64,000 bases of DNA from Asticcacaulis sp. AC402 (GTDB taxonomy: Bacteria; Pseudomonadota; Alphaproteobacteria; Caulobacterales; Caulobacteraceae). A model generated the notes under the pieces. The model saw only the letters and a program-made list of their open reading frames with translations. It was not told where the DNA came from and did not search any database. The DNA is taken from assembly GCF_000495835.1 (NCBI RefSeq), contig NZ_AWGC01000001.1, positions 170,736 through 234,735 of the forward strand, in the 5' to 3' direction. How positions within the stretch are numbered: position 1 is the first letter of the stretch; every line of letters begins with the position of its first letter. A program made the position numbers and the translations under genes. Shown here piece after piece: positions 25,252-33,757 of the stretch.

Positions 25252-26943
25252 ATGCAAGACGCGTCTTATGAGTTCGACGCCATCGTCATCGGATCGGGTA
25301 TCAGTGGTGGATGGGCTGCCAAGGAACTTACCGAAAAGGGCATGAAGGTGCTCATGCTGGACCGTGGTTACATGGTCGAGCACGGCGACTATCCCGGCGA
25401 GGGCAAGGGGTCGTGGGAACTGCCCTTCCGTGGCCAAACCCAGAAAGCCGTGGTCGAAAAGGACCACTTCAAGAGCCGGTTCGGCGGCGCCGAAGGCTCC
25501 GACAAAACACATTTTTTCAACAATGACCGGCTCAACCCCTATGCCTATGATGAAGGCAAGGACTTCCGCTGGGTTCGTCCGGCCATTGTCGGCGGCAAGT
25601 CGATCCTTTGGGGCCGGGTGTCGCTGCGCTGGAACGCTGCCGATTTCGAGGCCAATAAGAAGGATGGCTACGGCAACGACTGGCCGATCCGCTACGACGA
25701 CATCGCGCCGTGGTATTCCTACGCGGAGTCCTATGCCGGTATTGCCGGCAACCGCGACGGGCTTGATGAACTGCCCGACGGCGAGTTCCAGCCGCCGCAT
25801 CCGATGAACGTCGCTGAAACCTGGGTGCAGTCGCAGTTCCAGACCAAGGTACCCAACCGTAAATTCATCCATAACCGCGTCGCCAACTTGACTGAGGACA
25901 AGCCGGAACAGGGCCGTTCGCGCTGTCAGAGTCGCAGCCAGTGCTCCCGCGGCTGTTCCTTCGGGGCCTATTTCTCGACCCAGGCAGTAACTCTGCCGGC
26001 GGCGCGCGCGACCAACAACCTGACCTTGATTTCCGACGCCGTGGTGACCAGCCTCGAATACGATGAAGCCAAAAAGCGAGTCACCGGAGTCCGCGTCATC
26101 GACGCCAATACCAAGGAAGCCAAGGTCTACCGCTCACGCATCGTCTTCCTGTGCGCCTCTGCCATGGCTTCGGTGCAAATCCTGCTTAACTCCCGCGCAG
26201 ACGGACGGTCGGACAGCTTTGCCAACCAAAGCGGGACTCTTGGCCGTTATGTCATGGACCACATCTTCCGGGTCAGCATTTCTGGCGAGGTGCCGGGCTT
26301 TGAGCAGTCAATCGAATACGGCCGTCGCCCGGGCGGCATCTATATCCCGCGCTTCCGCAACCTGCGTGATGACCAGAAGGAAGAGGTCGACTTCCTGCGC
26401 GGCTATGGCTTCCAGGGCGGCGCCGGCCGCGGGCCGAAATGGCCGGAAGGCTTCGGCGCCGATATGAAGCAGCAACTGCGCGAGTACGGGCCTTGGCGCA
26501 TGGGGATGATGGCCTTCGGTGAATGCCTGCCCTATCGCAACAACACCCTGACCTTGTCGCCGACTAAGGTCGATCGTTACGGCGTACCTTTGGCCGTATT
26601 CAATGTCACCTTCCAGGACAATGAATATAAAATGATGGCCGATGCCAAACAGGAAGGCGTCCGCATGTTGACCGCCGCCGGCCTGAAAAATGTCAAAGCC
26701 GAACAGCGCGAGCACGTACCGGGCGACGCCATCCACGAAATGGGCGGCGCGCGCATGGGCCACAGTCCGCAGGACTCGGTCGTCAACAAGTGGAGCCAGG
26801 CGCACGACGCGCCGAACCTCTTCATCACCGACGGCGCCCAGATGGCTTCCACGTCCTGCGTCAACCCGTCGATCACCTTCATGGCCCTGACGGCGCGCGC
26901 CGCCGACTACGCCGTGAAACAGGTCAAGGCCAACGTCATTTAA
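25252..26943 (+). CDS. GMC-family FAD-dependent sugar dehydrogenase (large subunit)
   Basis: 563-residue flavoprotein. FAD Rossmann motif IVIGSGISGGWAAKELTEKG at the N-terminus; GKSILWGRVSLRW in the middle; C-terminal catalytic area HEMGGARMG and CVNPSITFMALTARAADYAV. A Cys cluster C225, C231 and C235 in RCQSRSQCSRGC matches the place where bacterial FAD glucose and glucoside 3-dehydrogenases bind a 3Fe-4S cluster (family knowledge). It has no signal of its own and is probably carried out by the Tat signal of the small subunit. With the next gene it suggests oxidation of a sugar or glycoside at C3; no cytochrome partner is visible nearby. Confidence 0.88.
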   Translation: MQDASYEFDAIVIGSGISGGWAAKELTEKGMKVLMLDRGYMVEHGDYPGEGKGSWELPFRGQTQKAVVEKDHFKSRFGGAEGSDKTHFFNNDRLNPYAYDEGKDFRWVRPAIVGGKSILWGRVSLRWNAADFEANKKDGYGNDWPIRYDDIAPWYSYAESYAGIAGNRDGLDELPDGEFQPPHPMNVAETWVQSQFQTKVPNRKFIHNRVANLTEDKPEQGRSRCQSRSQCSRGCSFGAYFSTQAVTLPAARATNNLTLISDAVVTSLEYDEAKKRVTGVRVIDANTKEAKVYRSRIVFLCASAMASVQILLNSRADGRSDSFANQSGTLGRYVMDHIFRVSISGEVPGFEQSIEYGRRPGGIYIPRFRNLRDDQKEEVDFLRGYGFQGGAGRGPKWPEGFGADMKQQLREYGPWRMGMMAFGECLPYRNNTLTLSPTKVDRYGVPLAVFNVTFQDNEYKMMADAKQEGVRMLTAAGLKNVKAEQREHVPGDAIHEMGGARMGHSPQDSVVNKWSQAHDAPNLFITDGAQMASTSCVNPSITFMALTARAADYAVKQVKANVI

Positions 26944-26954
26944 AGGAAGTCCCC

Positions 26955-27770
26955 ATGAACGCCTGTCCCCCTTCGCGCCGCGGCTTCCTGATGGGAGGTC
27001 TCGCGCTCAGCCTGGCCGGCGCCGGTGTTGCCCAGGCCCACCCCTATCATAATCTGGGCATGCAGCTTTACACGGTGCGTGACGCTTTTCAGGCCGATCC
27101 GCTCGCTACGCTGCAAAAGATCAAAACCATCGGCTTCAGTGAGGTCGAAACGGCCGGTCTGGCCGGGCGCAGCGCGGCCGAAATTCGTGGTTTCCTGGAT
27201 CAGGCGGGGTTGAAGGCCGTTTCCAGCCACGTGGGACACGACGACTGGTTCAACAGGCCCGAAGCGGCGCTGGACGAGGTGGCGACGCTCGGTGGCAAGT
27301 ACGCTGTACTGGCCTGGCTGGCGCCGGAACGCCGTAATAACTGGGCCAGGCTGGGCGAACAGATGAATCGCTGGGCAGACCTGGCCAAGGCGCGCGGCAT
27401 CACGGTGGCCTATCACAACCATGACTTTGAATTCGAGAAGACCGCCGAAGGCATGCCGTTTCATATCCTGATGGACGTGACCGACCCGGCCAAGGTGGCG
27501 ATTGAGCTTGACTGTTACTGGGCCAGCTTTGCCGGCCACGATCCGCTCCATGTCCTGCATGAGCATGGCGACCGCATCAGGCTGCTGCACCTGAAGGACA
27601 AGTCGGCTGACGGCAAGATGACCTCGGTTGGCTCGGGCGTGATCGACTATACGGCGGTGTTGAAAGCGGCCAGGGAAAAGGGCGTTACGAACGTATTTGT
27701 CGAGCACGATAACCCCACAGACGCCTTTGCCAGCCTGCAGGCGAGCTATGCGTATCTGACCAAGGCGTGA
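26955..27770 (+). CDS. Tat-exported sugar phosphate isomerase/epimerase-like TIM barrel
   Basis: 271-residue protein of the xylose-isomerase-like TIM-barrel family with a twin-Arg signal SRRGFLMGGLALSLAGAGVA. Metal-site residues expected in the family are present: VAYHNHDFEF, VAIELDCYWASFAGHDP, LLHLKDKSADG and VFVEHDNP. An exported member cannot act on phosphorylated sugars in the usual way; some relatives cleave or isomerise 3-keto-sugars, which fits the upstream GMC dehydrogenase. It starts 11 nt after that gene. A paralogue lies at 40384-41178. Confidence 0.85.
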   Translation: MNACPPSRRGFLMGGLALSLAGAGVAQAHPYHNLGMQLYTVRDAFQADPLATLQKIKTIGFSEVETAGLAGRSAAEIRGFLDQAGLKAVSSHVGHDDWFNRPEAALDEVATLGGKYAVLAWLAPERRNNWARLGEQMNRWADLAKARGITVAYHNHDFEFEKTAEGMPFHILMDVTDPAKVAIELDCYWASFAGHDPLHVLHEHGDRIRLLHLKDKSADGKMTSVGSGVIDYTAVLKAAREKGVTNVFVEHDNPTDAFASLQASYAYLTKA

Positions 27771-27814
27771 TTTACGCCTGGGCCTGTCCGACGCCCGCGG
27801 TGTAGCGGCCACTG

Positions 27815-27853
27815 CAAAAAAACGCCCTCCGGCCAGGGAGCGGCCGAAGGGCG
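27815..27853 (-). terminator. Intrinsic terminator of the small CsbD-like gene
   Basis: Read on the minus strand: CGCCCTTCGGCC, short loop, GGCCGGAGGGCG, then TTTTTTT. Stem and T-run are typical of a rho-independent terminator. It follows the stop of the minus-strand small gene and may also stop plus-strand transcripts from the GMC operon. Confidence 0.8.
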
Positions 27854-27894
27854 AGTCATGCGGGAGGTGGGATACGCCTGACGACGGACAAACC

Positions 27895-28062
27895 TTACTT
27901 TTCCGTCCCCGGAACCGACGTCTTGGGCAACTTGCCGCTGCCGATACGACCTTCGTTGCGCAGCGCCCGGCCTTTGTCGGCCATCTTGTCGTTGTGCAGG
28001 GCCTCGCCCAGCTCTTCCTCGGCGGCGCCGACGGTTTCCTTTATTGTCGATTTAATCGTCAT
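27895..28062 (-). CDS. Small CsbD-like hydrophilic protein
   Basis: 55 residues: MTIKSTIKETVGAAEEELGE, then ALHNDKMADKGRALRNEGRI and a basic GSGKLPKTSVPGTEK tail. Charged, helix-forming and without a membrane segment, similar in style to CsbD-type stress proteins. Start ATG 28060-28062 has AGGAGA about 6 nt upstream, and a good terminator follows, which makes it a real gene. Function unknown. Confidence 0.75.
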   Translation of the reverse strand: MTIKSTIKETVGAAEEELGEALHNDKMADKGRALRNEGRIGSGKLPKTSVPGTEK

Positions 28063-28473
28063 GTCATGTCTCCTGGCAAAAAGGGGTATCGCGGCGACCT
28101 CGCCAGCGAATGCAACGACCCTACGCGCCGCCGCATAAGTTTGATGCGCGCGCCTGTTCCCCCATCCATAAAGATCGAATCAAGACGTTGCGACACCGGC
28201 CAAACCTGTGGACAACTGTTACGTATTGCAGGCTTTCGGCGCATCTTTATGAGCGCTTTATAAAATCCGCCGACGTCAGCATGGCTTCCTTAAATCCGAT
28301 GCAGCAATCTTGGATCATCACGTCCACGGTTTCCGGCGCGGCACAGTCCGGGGCTCTTTACCGCCCCCCCTAGCCTAAGACCCCGGACAAGCCGTGCAAG
28401 CAATCCGTGGACGTGAGCCCTTTTTTCTCCTCCGAAAAATCTGAACTCGTTTTGTTTGTACTGGAGTCTACCC
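28063..28473. other. Divergent intergenic region
   Basis: 411 bp between the CsbD-like gene and the DUF883-like gene; both promoters must lie here. GTCCGGGG (28346-28353) and CCCCGGAC (28381-28388) can form a hairpin with a C-rich loop. No EcfG-type GGAAC...CGTT promoter with proper spacing was found on either strand. Confidence 0.4.
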
Positions 28474-28767
28474 ATGCTGTCTTCCGCGACCAAAGCCGCT
28501 GCCAACGTCACGAAAAGCCTGGCCGAAAACGACCTCCGCAACGCCGTCCGCGATGCCAAAGGCAATGGCCAAGATGGCCTGCAAAATGTCAGCGACTACG
28601 CCTTGGATGCCGGCCAAAAGGTGCGCAGTTTTGTCGATAAGGCGGTCGACCGGACCCGCGACGCGTCCGACAAGCTGACCACGGAAATCAAGTCCGAACC
28701 GATCCGCTCCAGCGCCATTGCGCTCGGCGCCGGCTTTGTTCTCGGCGCGCTTCTCGCCCGTCGATAA
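28474..28767 (+). CDS. DUF883/ElaB-YqjD-like membrane-anchored protein
   Basis: 97 residues. A long amphipathic, alanine- and charge-rich helical region (TRDASDKLTTEIKSEPIRSS) precedes one C-terminal transmembrane helix AIALGAGFVLGALLARR, the layout of YqjD/ElaB proteins that anchor to the inner membrane in stress or stationary phase. Start ATG 28474 follows CTGGAG. Confidence 0.75.
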   Translation: MLSSATKAAANVTKSLAENDLRNAVRDAKGNGQDGLQNVSDYALDAGQKVRSFVDKAVDRTRDASDKLTTEIKSEPIRSSAIALGAGFVLGALLARR

Positions 28768-28794
28768 GGTTGGCATCGGGCCAGCAGCCCTCCC

Positions 28795-28916
28795 CTAGAG
28801 CGGGATGAGTTTTGATGGAATCAAAATCCCGCTCTAAGTTTTTGTTTTGACGCGCAATTTTTCCGAAAACGGGGACGCCCGTGCGGTGGCGTCCACTTTG
28901 TCGGATTGCGCTCTAG
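28795..28916 (+). mobile_element. CGCTCTAG element, full-length copy
   Basis: 122 bp with 8-bp terminal inverted repeats CTAGAGCG (28795-28802) and CGCTCTAG (28909-28916). Hairpin 1: AGAGCGGGA/TCCCGCTCT with an inner TTTTGAT/ATCAAAA stem. Hairpin 2: GCGCAATTTTTCCGA/TCGGATTGCGC around GACGCCCGTGCGGTGGCGTC. Non-coding. Serves as the reference copy for the family in this window. Confidence 0.75.
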
Positions 28917-29008
28917 TGACAGCCCGATGCCGGAGCGGAACAGGGTGTCCTGGCCATGTTCCGCTCCCAAACTTTTATGGGGCCTGTTTTTTCGCCCGAG
29001 AGAACACG

Positions 29009-29419
29009 ATGTCGGTTATCATGCGGCTCATGGAACTGGTGTCGGACAGTCATAGGCTGAAAAATTCCAAGCCGTATGTCCTGCGCGCCCTCGCCGGGAT
29101 GGCGGTCTTCGTCATGTTGGGCGTGTTCGCCGCCGTTATGGCGGCGCTGCTGGTTGCCTCCCTGTTGTGGCTCATCTACGCGCAAATGCTGGAAGCCGGC
29201 GCCGCGATTTCCACCGCTGGTCCGGTGGCCGGAGGTCTGGCGCTGGTCACCATCGGTCTGACCACTTTCGCCGCCCTGCGCACCTGGGCCGCCGTCCGCG
29301 CCGATATTGATCTGGTGTTCCATGCCCAGACTCCGGTCGTCAGCAAGGTCGCTGATCGCGTCGGCAGGGTCGCAGACTCGTTTGTTTCCGGCCTGCGCGG
29401 TCGTCAGGCCTCGCAGTAG
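29009..29419 (+). CDS. Phage-holin-family-like (DUF1469) membrane protein
   Basis: 136 residues with two adjacent transmembrane helices (ALAGMAVFVMLGVFAAVMAA through LLVASLLWLIYAQM, and AGGLALVTIGLTTFAALRTW). Proteins of this Actinobacteria/Proteobacteria holin-superfamily type are often paired with DUF883 proteins, as here, and with other envelope-stress genes. No phage genes are nearby. Start ATG 29009 follows GAGAGAACACG. Confidence 0.7.
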   Translation: MSVIMRLMELVSDSHRLKNSKPYVLRALAGMAVFVMLGVFAAVMAALLVASLLWLIYAQMLEAGAAISTAGPVAGGLALVTIGLTTFAALRTWAAVRADIDLVFHAQTPVVSKVADRVGRVADSFVSGLRGRQASQ

Positions 29420-29466
29420 GCCGAAAGCTTGAGCCGCAGGACCGGGCATGCCAATACTGGAAGCCA

Positions 29467-31398
29467 GTGTCGGAAGCCAATATCGGACGATCTGGTACTA
29501 TCAAAAAAGCTGGCCGGTTAATCATGCGCTTGCCCTGGGGAATTACTGTAAAAGAGGTCTATCTGGCCTTCTTCGCCGTGATCGCCATCGCGCTGTGCGG
29601 CTTCATCATGGTCATCTACGGCCAGTACGAACGCGTCCAGCAGTCGCACAGATACACCATCTACCAGTATGAGAACATACGACAGAGCCGGCAGATCCTG
29701 AGCGACGTGGTCGACATGGAAACCGGCGTGCGCGGCTATGTCATGTCGGGCAAGACCAAGTTCCTGGAACCCTACAACAAGGCCAATGACAGGCTGCGCG
29801 ACGAGATCTTCGCGCTTCGTAACCAAACCTATTACGAGCCCAATTCCTTTGCCGAAACCCATGCCTGGCTGGAGCAGATCGCGACCATCCAGACCCTCCT
29901 GGCCAGTCAGGTCAGCTATGTCCAGACGTACGGCCGCACCACCATTTCGCCCAGCGAGATGGACCGCGAAACGGAGCAGATGGACCGCCTGCGCATCACG
30001 GTTGAGGCCAGCATCGAAAAACGGCTCGCCATGCTGCGCAAACAGGTCGAGCTGGTCAACCGACAGCGTAACAACTTCCTCTACATCCTGATTTTTGGCA
30101 CGGTACTGGGGGTTGGCATCCTGCTGGCGGGCACGGTGCTGATCATCCGGCTGGAGAGCGAAAAGGAAAAGGCCGAGGACGAAAACCGCCGCGCTGAATC
30201 GCGCTTTCTGGCCGTGATGAACGGAGTCAATGACGGACTCTATGAGCTAAACTTCGTCAACGACACCATGTTCATGTCCAGGGAATTCAAGGCCATGCTG
30301 GGCTACGGTGAGAACGAACTGACGGAAATGGCCGAGACCGCAATCAATTTGATCCACCCCGACGATGTCGAGACCTCGCTGGAGGTCCGGCGCGCCTACA
30401 TTACCAAGAAGACTCCGCACTACAGCAATGTTTTTCGCATGAAGCACAAGGACGGGACCTACCGCTGGATTCTGTCGCGCGGGATCGGGACCTGGGACAG
30501 GTTCGGCCAGATCCGCAGCCTCATCGGGACCCATACCGACATCAGCGAACAGAAGGCGCGCGAAGAGGAATTGAGTCAGCTCAATGCCGATATGGAAGCC
30601 TTCACCTACATCACCTCGCACGACATGCGCTCGCCCCTGGTCAATCTCAAGGGCTTCTCGCACGAACTGGCGATCGCGGTACATGAGGTCAACGAACTGC
30701 TGGAAACGAGGAAGGACCAGATCGGCCAGCCGGCCTGGGACAAGCTGGAGACTATCCTGAAGCGCGATGTGCCCGAAGCCCTTGGCTTCATCGGCAATGC
30801 CGTCGATCGCATGGACACGCTGACCACGGCCATTCTCGATCTGTCGCGTATAGGCAAGTACGTTTATCATGACGAGAAGGTCAATGCCCGCGACGTCGTT
30901 GAGACCTGCCTGGGCGCCCAGAGCTACGAGATCAGTAATAAGGGTGTCGAGGTCAAGGTCGGGCCCCTGCCGGACCTGATCACCGATCGCTCGGCCCTGG
31001 AGCAAATTTTCTCCAACCTTATCGACAATGCGGTCAAATATCTGCGCAGCGACGAACCCGGCAAGATCGAGATCTCCTGTCACGAAACCGGCCGCGACTA
31101 CATCTTTTCGGTTCGCGACAATGGTCGCGGTATCGCGCCCGAAGACAGCGACCGGGTGTTCAACATCTTCCGGCGGGCACGCAATACCGGCGATGTCCGC
31201 GGACTGGGCATCGGCATGGCCTTCGTCAAGGCATCCCTGCGCCGCATGGCCGGCGCGATCTGGTTCGAATCGGCGCTTGACCGCGGCACCACCTTCTACT
31301 TCAGCCTGCCAAAGAAATCACTGGATGGACTGCGTCCGCCAGCCGACGAAGGTCGTCAAGTGGTCCAAGCGCTCGCCAACAAGGGAGGCCGGAGATGA
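29467..31398 (+). CDS. CHASE3-PAS sensor histidine kinase
   Basis: 643-residue inner-membrane kinase. Transmembrane helices near residues 30-55 and 205-230 enclose a CHASE3 periplasmic domain (ILSDVVDMETGVRGYVMSGK). A PAS domain follows (~240-370, VMNGVNDGLYELNFVND), then HisKA with phosphoacceptor H in FTYITSHDMRSPL, and HATPase_c (EQIFSNLIDNAVKYL, VRDNGRGI, RGLGIGMAFVK). Start taken as GTG 29467; ATG 29524 would also keep the first helix. Its last codon overlaps the next gene, a single-domain receiver, which is its likely partner. Confidence 0.9.
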   Translation: MSEANIGRSGTIKKAGRLIMRLPWGITVKEVYLAFFAVIAIALCGFIMVIYGQYERVQQSHRYTIYQYENIRQSRQILSDVVDMETGVRGYVMSGKTKFLEPYNKANDRLRDEIFALRNQTYYEPNSFAETHAWLEQIATIQTLLASQVSYVQTYGRTTISPSEMDRETEQMDRLRITVEASIEKRLAMLRKQVELVNRQRNNFLYILIFGTVLGVGILLAGTVLIIRLESEKEKAEDENRRAESRFLAVMNGVNDGLYELNFVNDTMFMSREFKAMLGYGENELTEMAETAINLIHPDDVETSLEVRRAYITKKTPHYSNVFRMKHKDGTYRWILSRGIGTWDRFGQIRSLIGTHTDISEQKAREEELSQLNADMEAFTYITSHDMRSPLVNLKGFSHELAIAVHEVNELLETRKDQIGQPAWDKLETILKRDVPEALGFIGNAVDRMDTLTTAILDLSRIGKYVYHDEKVNARDVVETCLGAQSYEISNKGVEVKVGPLPDLITDRSALEQIFSNLIDNAVKYLRSDEPGKIEISCHETGRDYIFSVRDNGRGIAPEDSDRVFNIFRRARNTGDVRGLGIGMAFVKASLRRMAGAIWFESALDRGTTFYFSLPKKSLDGLRPPADEGRQVVQALANKGGRR

Positions 31399-31865
31399 TG
31401 GCAGCCTATGCCCAGCCTTTTTCGGTCGTCATGGTCGAGGACGATCCGGGCCATGCTGCCCTGATCTGCCGCAGTCTCCGACGCGCCGGTGTGTTGAATC
31501 CGATAGTCCACCTCAGTACCGGCAGCGAGGCGATCGATTATTTCTTCCCGTCCTTCGGAGCCGCAAAACCGCAGGAGCAAAGGGTCATCATGCTGGACCT
31601 GAACCTGCCCGACATTGATGGCTTCGAGATTTTGCGCCGGCTGAAGGCCGACAACGCCACCCAGATGATCCCGGTCGTTGTGCTGACCACCACCGACCAT
31701 CCGAAAGATGTTGACCAGTGCTATGCTTTGGGGTGCAATGGCTTTATGACCAAGCCGGTCGGCTATGAGGCCTTTTCCGAGGCGATAGGTAAACTGGGGC
31801 TGATGCTGACCATCGTGCGCGTACCCCATACTCCCGACGCCGTCCCCGATAATCCCCATGGGTGA
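31395..31865 (+). CDS. Single-domain response regulator (Rcp1-like)
   Basis: 156 residues, one receiver domain. Acidic pocket VVMVEDDPGHA, phosphoacceptor Asp in VIMLDLNLPDIDG, Thr in VVLTTTDHP and Lys in FMTKPVG. The spacing and the DPGH...LDLNLPD form match Rcp1-type regulators, which pair with phytochrome-like kinases having the same H-D-x-R HisKA box as the upstream kinase. It overlaps the kinase by 4 nt and the next gene by 8 nt. Confidence 0.92.
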   Translation: MMAAYAQPFSVVMVEDDPGHAALICRSLRRAGVLNPIVHLSTGSEAIDYFFPSFGAAKPQEQRVIMLDLNLPDIDGFEILRRLKADNATQMIPVVVLTTTDHPKDVDQCYALGCNGFMTKPVGYEAFSEAIGKLGLMLTIVRVPHTPDAVPDNPHG

Positions 31866-33465
31866 TGCCACCAATTCCGGAAAACCAACCCCGCATCCGA
31901 CGATGCATCGCATCCTCTATGTCGAGGACGATGCTGCCCTGGCGCGACTGCTGCAGCGGCGCATGGAACGTGCCGGTTTGACGGTGGAGACGGTAGAAAG
32001 CGCAGAGGCCGGACTGGAAGCCCTTAAAGCGTCGGTCTACGACCTCGTCCTGGTCGACTACAACCTGCCAGGCATGAACGGGTTGGAACTGCTCGATCAC
32101 CTGGGTCAGATGCCGCTTCCGCCACCCGCGGTGATCCTGACCACTGGCGGCGACGAACGCATCGCCCTGGAAGCCCTGGAAAAAGGCGCCGCCGACTACG
32201 CCGTCAAGGACGTCAACCAGACCTATCTCGACCTGCTGCCGGCCATCATGACCTCGGCCTTCACCAAGGAGCGGCTGCTGCGCGAAAACGCCCAGCAGCG
32301 CGACGAGTTGCAGCACGCCAAGGAGCGCGCCGAGGCGGCCAGCCAGGCCAAGAGCCGCTTCCTGGCGACGATGAGCCATGAGATCCGCACGCCGATGAAC
32401 GTGGTCACGGGCCTGGCCAGCGTCCTGGCCAAGTCGCCGCTGAACGACGAGCAGAAGAAAATTGTCGATACGTTGCGCACCAATGCCGACCTGCTGCTGA
32501 AGCTGATCAACGACCTGCTCGACATCAGCCGCATCGAGGACGATCACATCGACCTGGAGCAACTTCCGTTCGAGGTCTCGGCCATCCTGCGCGACATTCG
32601 CGTCATGTTCGAACAGGATGTCGCTCGCAAGGGCCTGACGCTTCACGTGGACGACACGTCGCACGGCGCGGTACTGATGGGTGATCGGACGCGGCTTCAG
32701 CAGGTTTTGATGAATCTGGTCAGCAATGCTTTGAAATTCACCGATTCGGGAGAGATTTCCCTGCGTGCCGAGGCGACCTCCGACGGCGACGACCATATGA
32801 TTCTGCATATGACCGTGAGCGATTCCGGCATCGGCATCGAGCGGGAAAAGCTTCCGCTGATTTTCGACAAATTCACCCAGGCGGACGAGACCATCACCCG
32901 GCGTTACGGCGGCTCTGGCCTTGGCCTTTCGATCGCCCGGTCGCTGGTCGAACTCATGGGGGGCGATATCCGCGTCGAAAGCCGGCCGGGCGAAGGTTCG
33001 ATCTTCCACATTACCTTGCGGCTACAGCGCGGCGTCGCCCACGAGGCAATGCCCGAGCCGGAGATGCCGCGACGCCGGCCGATGGAGGGTGAGGTTAAGC
33101 CGATGGTGCTGATCGTCGAGGACTATGCTCCGAACATCATGGTGCTTTCCCTGATGCTGGAGGAGTTGGGCTACGATGCCGTGGCGGCGGCATCGGGTGT
33201 AGACGCGATCCACATCTTGCGGGCACGAGAACGGCCTTTTCACGCCATCCTTATGGACGTCCAGATGCATGGCATGGACGGTCTGGAAACCACCGGCTGC
33301 ATCCGTGAGCTGGAGGACGAAGACCAGCGCAACACCATTATCGGCGTGACGGCCCATGCCCTGGCCGGAGACCGAGAACGCTGCCTGGCGGCGGGCATGG
33401 ACGACTATATCTCCAAGCCGGTTTTGCCGGATATCCTGGCGATGAAACTGGGCCAGATTCGGTAA
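31858..33465 (+). CDS. Receiver-kinase-receiver hybrid histidine kinase
   Basis: 535-residue soluble protein without membrane helices. Order: receiver 1 (~17-130; Asp in LVLVDYNLPGMNG), coiled linker, HisKA (FLATMSHEIRTPMN), HATPase_c (QVLMNLVSNALKFTD, VSDSGIGI, RRYGGSGLGLSIAR), receiver 2 (~415-530; Asp in AILMDVQMHGMDG, Lys in DYISKPV). The third gene of a translationally coupled phosphorelay: the membrane kinase and Rcp1-like regulator probably feed it. No DNA-binding output lies within the operon. Confidence 0.92.
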   Translation: MGDATNSGKPTPHPTMHRILYVEDDAALARLLQRRMERAGLTVETVESAEAGLEALKASVYDLVLVDYNLPGMNGLELLDHLGQMPLPPPAVILTTGGDERIALEALEKGAADYAVKDVNQTYLDLLPAIMTSAFTKERLLRENAQQRDELQHAKERAEAASQAKSRFLATMSHEIRTPMNVVTGLASVLAKSPLNDEQKKIVDTLRTNADLLLKLINDLLDISRIEDDHIDLEQLPFEVSAILRDIRVMFEQDVARKGLTLHVDDTSHGAVLMGDRTRLQQVLMNLVSNALKFTDSGEISLRAEATSDGDDHMILHMTVSDSGIGIEREKLPLIFDKFTQADETITRRYGGSGLGLSIARSLVELMGGDIRVESRPGEGSIFHITLRLQRGVAHEAMPEPEMPRRRPMEGEVKPMVLIVEDYAPNIMVLSLMLEELGYDAVAAASGVDAIHILRARERPFHAILMDVQMHGMDGLETTGCIRELEDEDQRNTIIGVTAHALAGDRERCLAAGMDDYISKPVLPDILAMKLGQIR

Positions 33466-33471
33466 GGCTTT

Positions 33472-33647
33472 TGAACCACGGATAGACACGCATTTCAGGC
33501 AATGTCTGACCGCGTCGCGAAGCGGCATTGGCATTCTGGAATTCCGAACGTTGTTTCGCGTTTCAAATAGCCCTGCCGTCCCAGGAGCAGCCTGATCTCG
33601 GAAACACCTGAACATCCGTGTTGATCCTTATCCATCCGTGGTTCAAA
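33472..33647. repeat. Paired ACGGAT-type inverted repeat
   Basis: TGAACCACGGATAGACACG at 33472 on is mirrored by CCATCCGTGGTTCA ending at 33645, with ATCCGTGTTGATCC as a second inner block. Same architecture as the ACGAAT-type pairs with a diverged unit. It fills most of the gap after the hybrid kinase. Confidence 0.65.
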
Positions 33648-33757
33648 ACGCCTTACAAGCTCCTTACAGTCGCACCCCAGCTTCGACACTGCGCACTTGC
33701 AGACCTTAGAATATCGTCGGTTCAACCGGGGGCGTACGTCGCCCCGAACAGGAAGCG

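Noticed and set aside
28063..29010. EcfG-type (general stress sigma) promoters before the small stress-like genes.
   Set aside because: A GGAAC occurs on the minus strand near 28160, but CGTT is not at the required spacing; others lack the motif.
29009..29419. Phage holin-like protein as a sign of a prophage.
   Set aside because: No integrase, capsid, lysis or tail genes nearby; this superfamily is common as a chromosomal envelope protein next to DUF883 genes.
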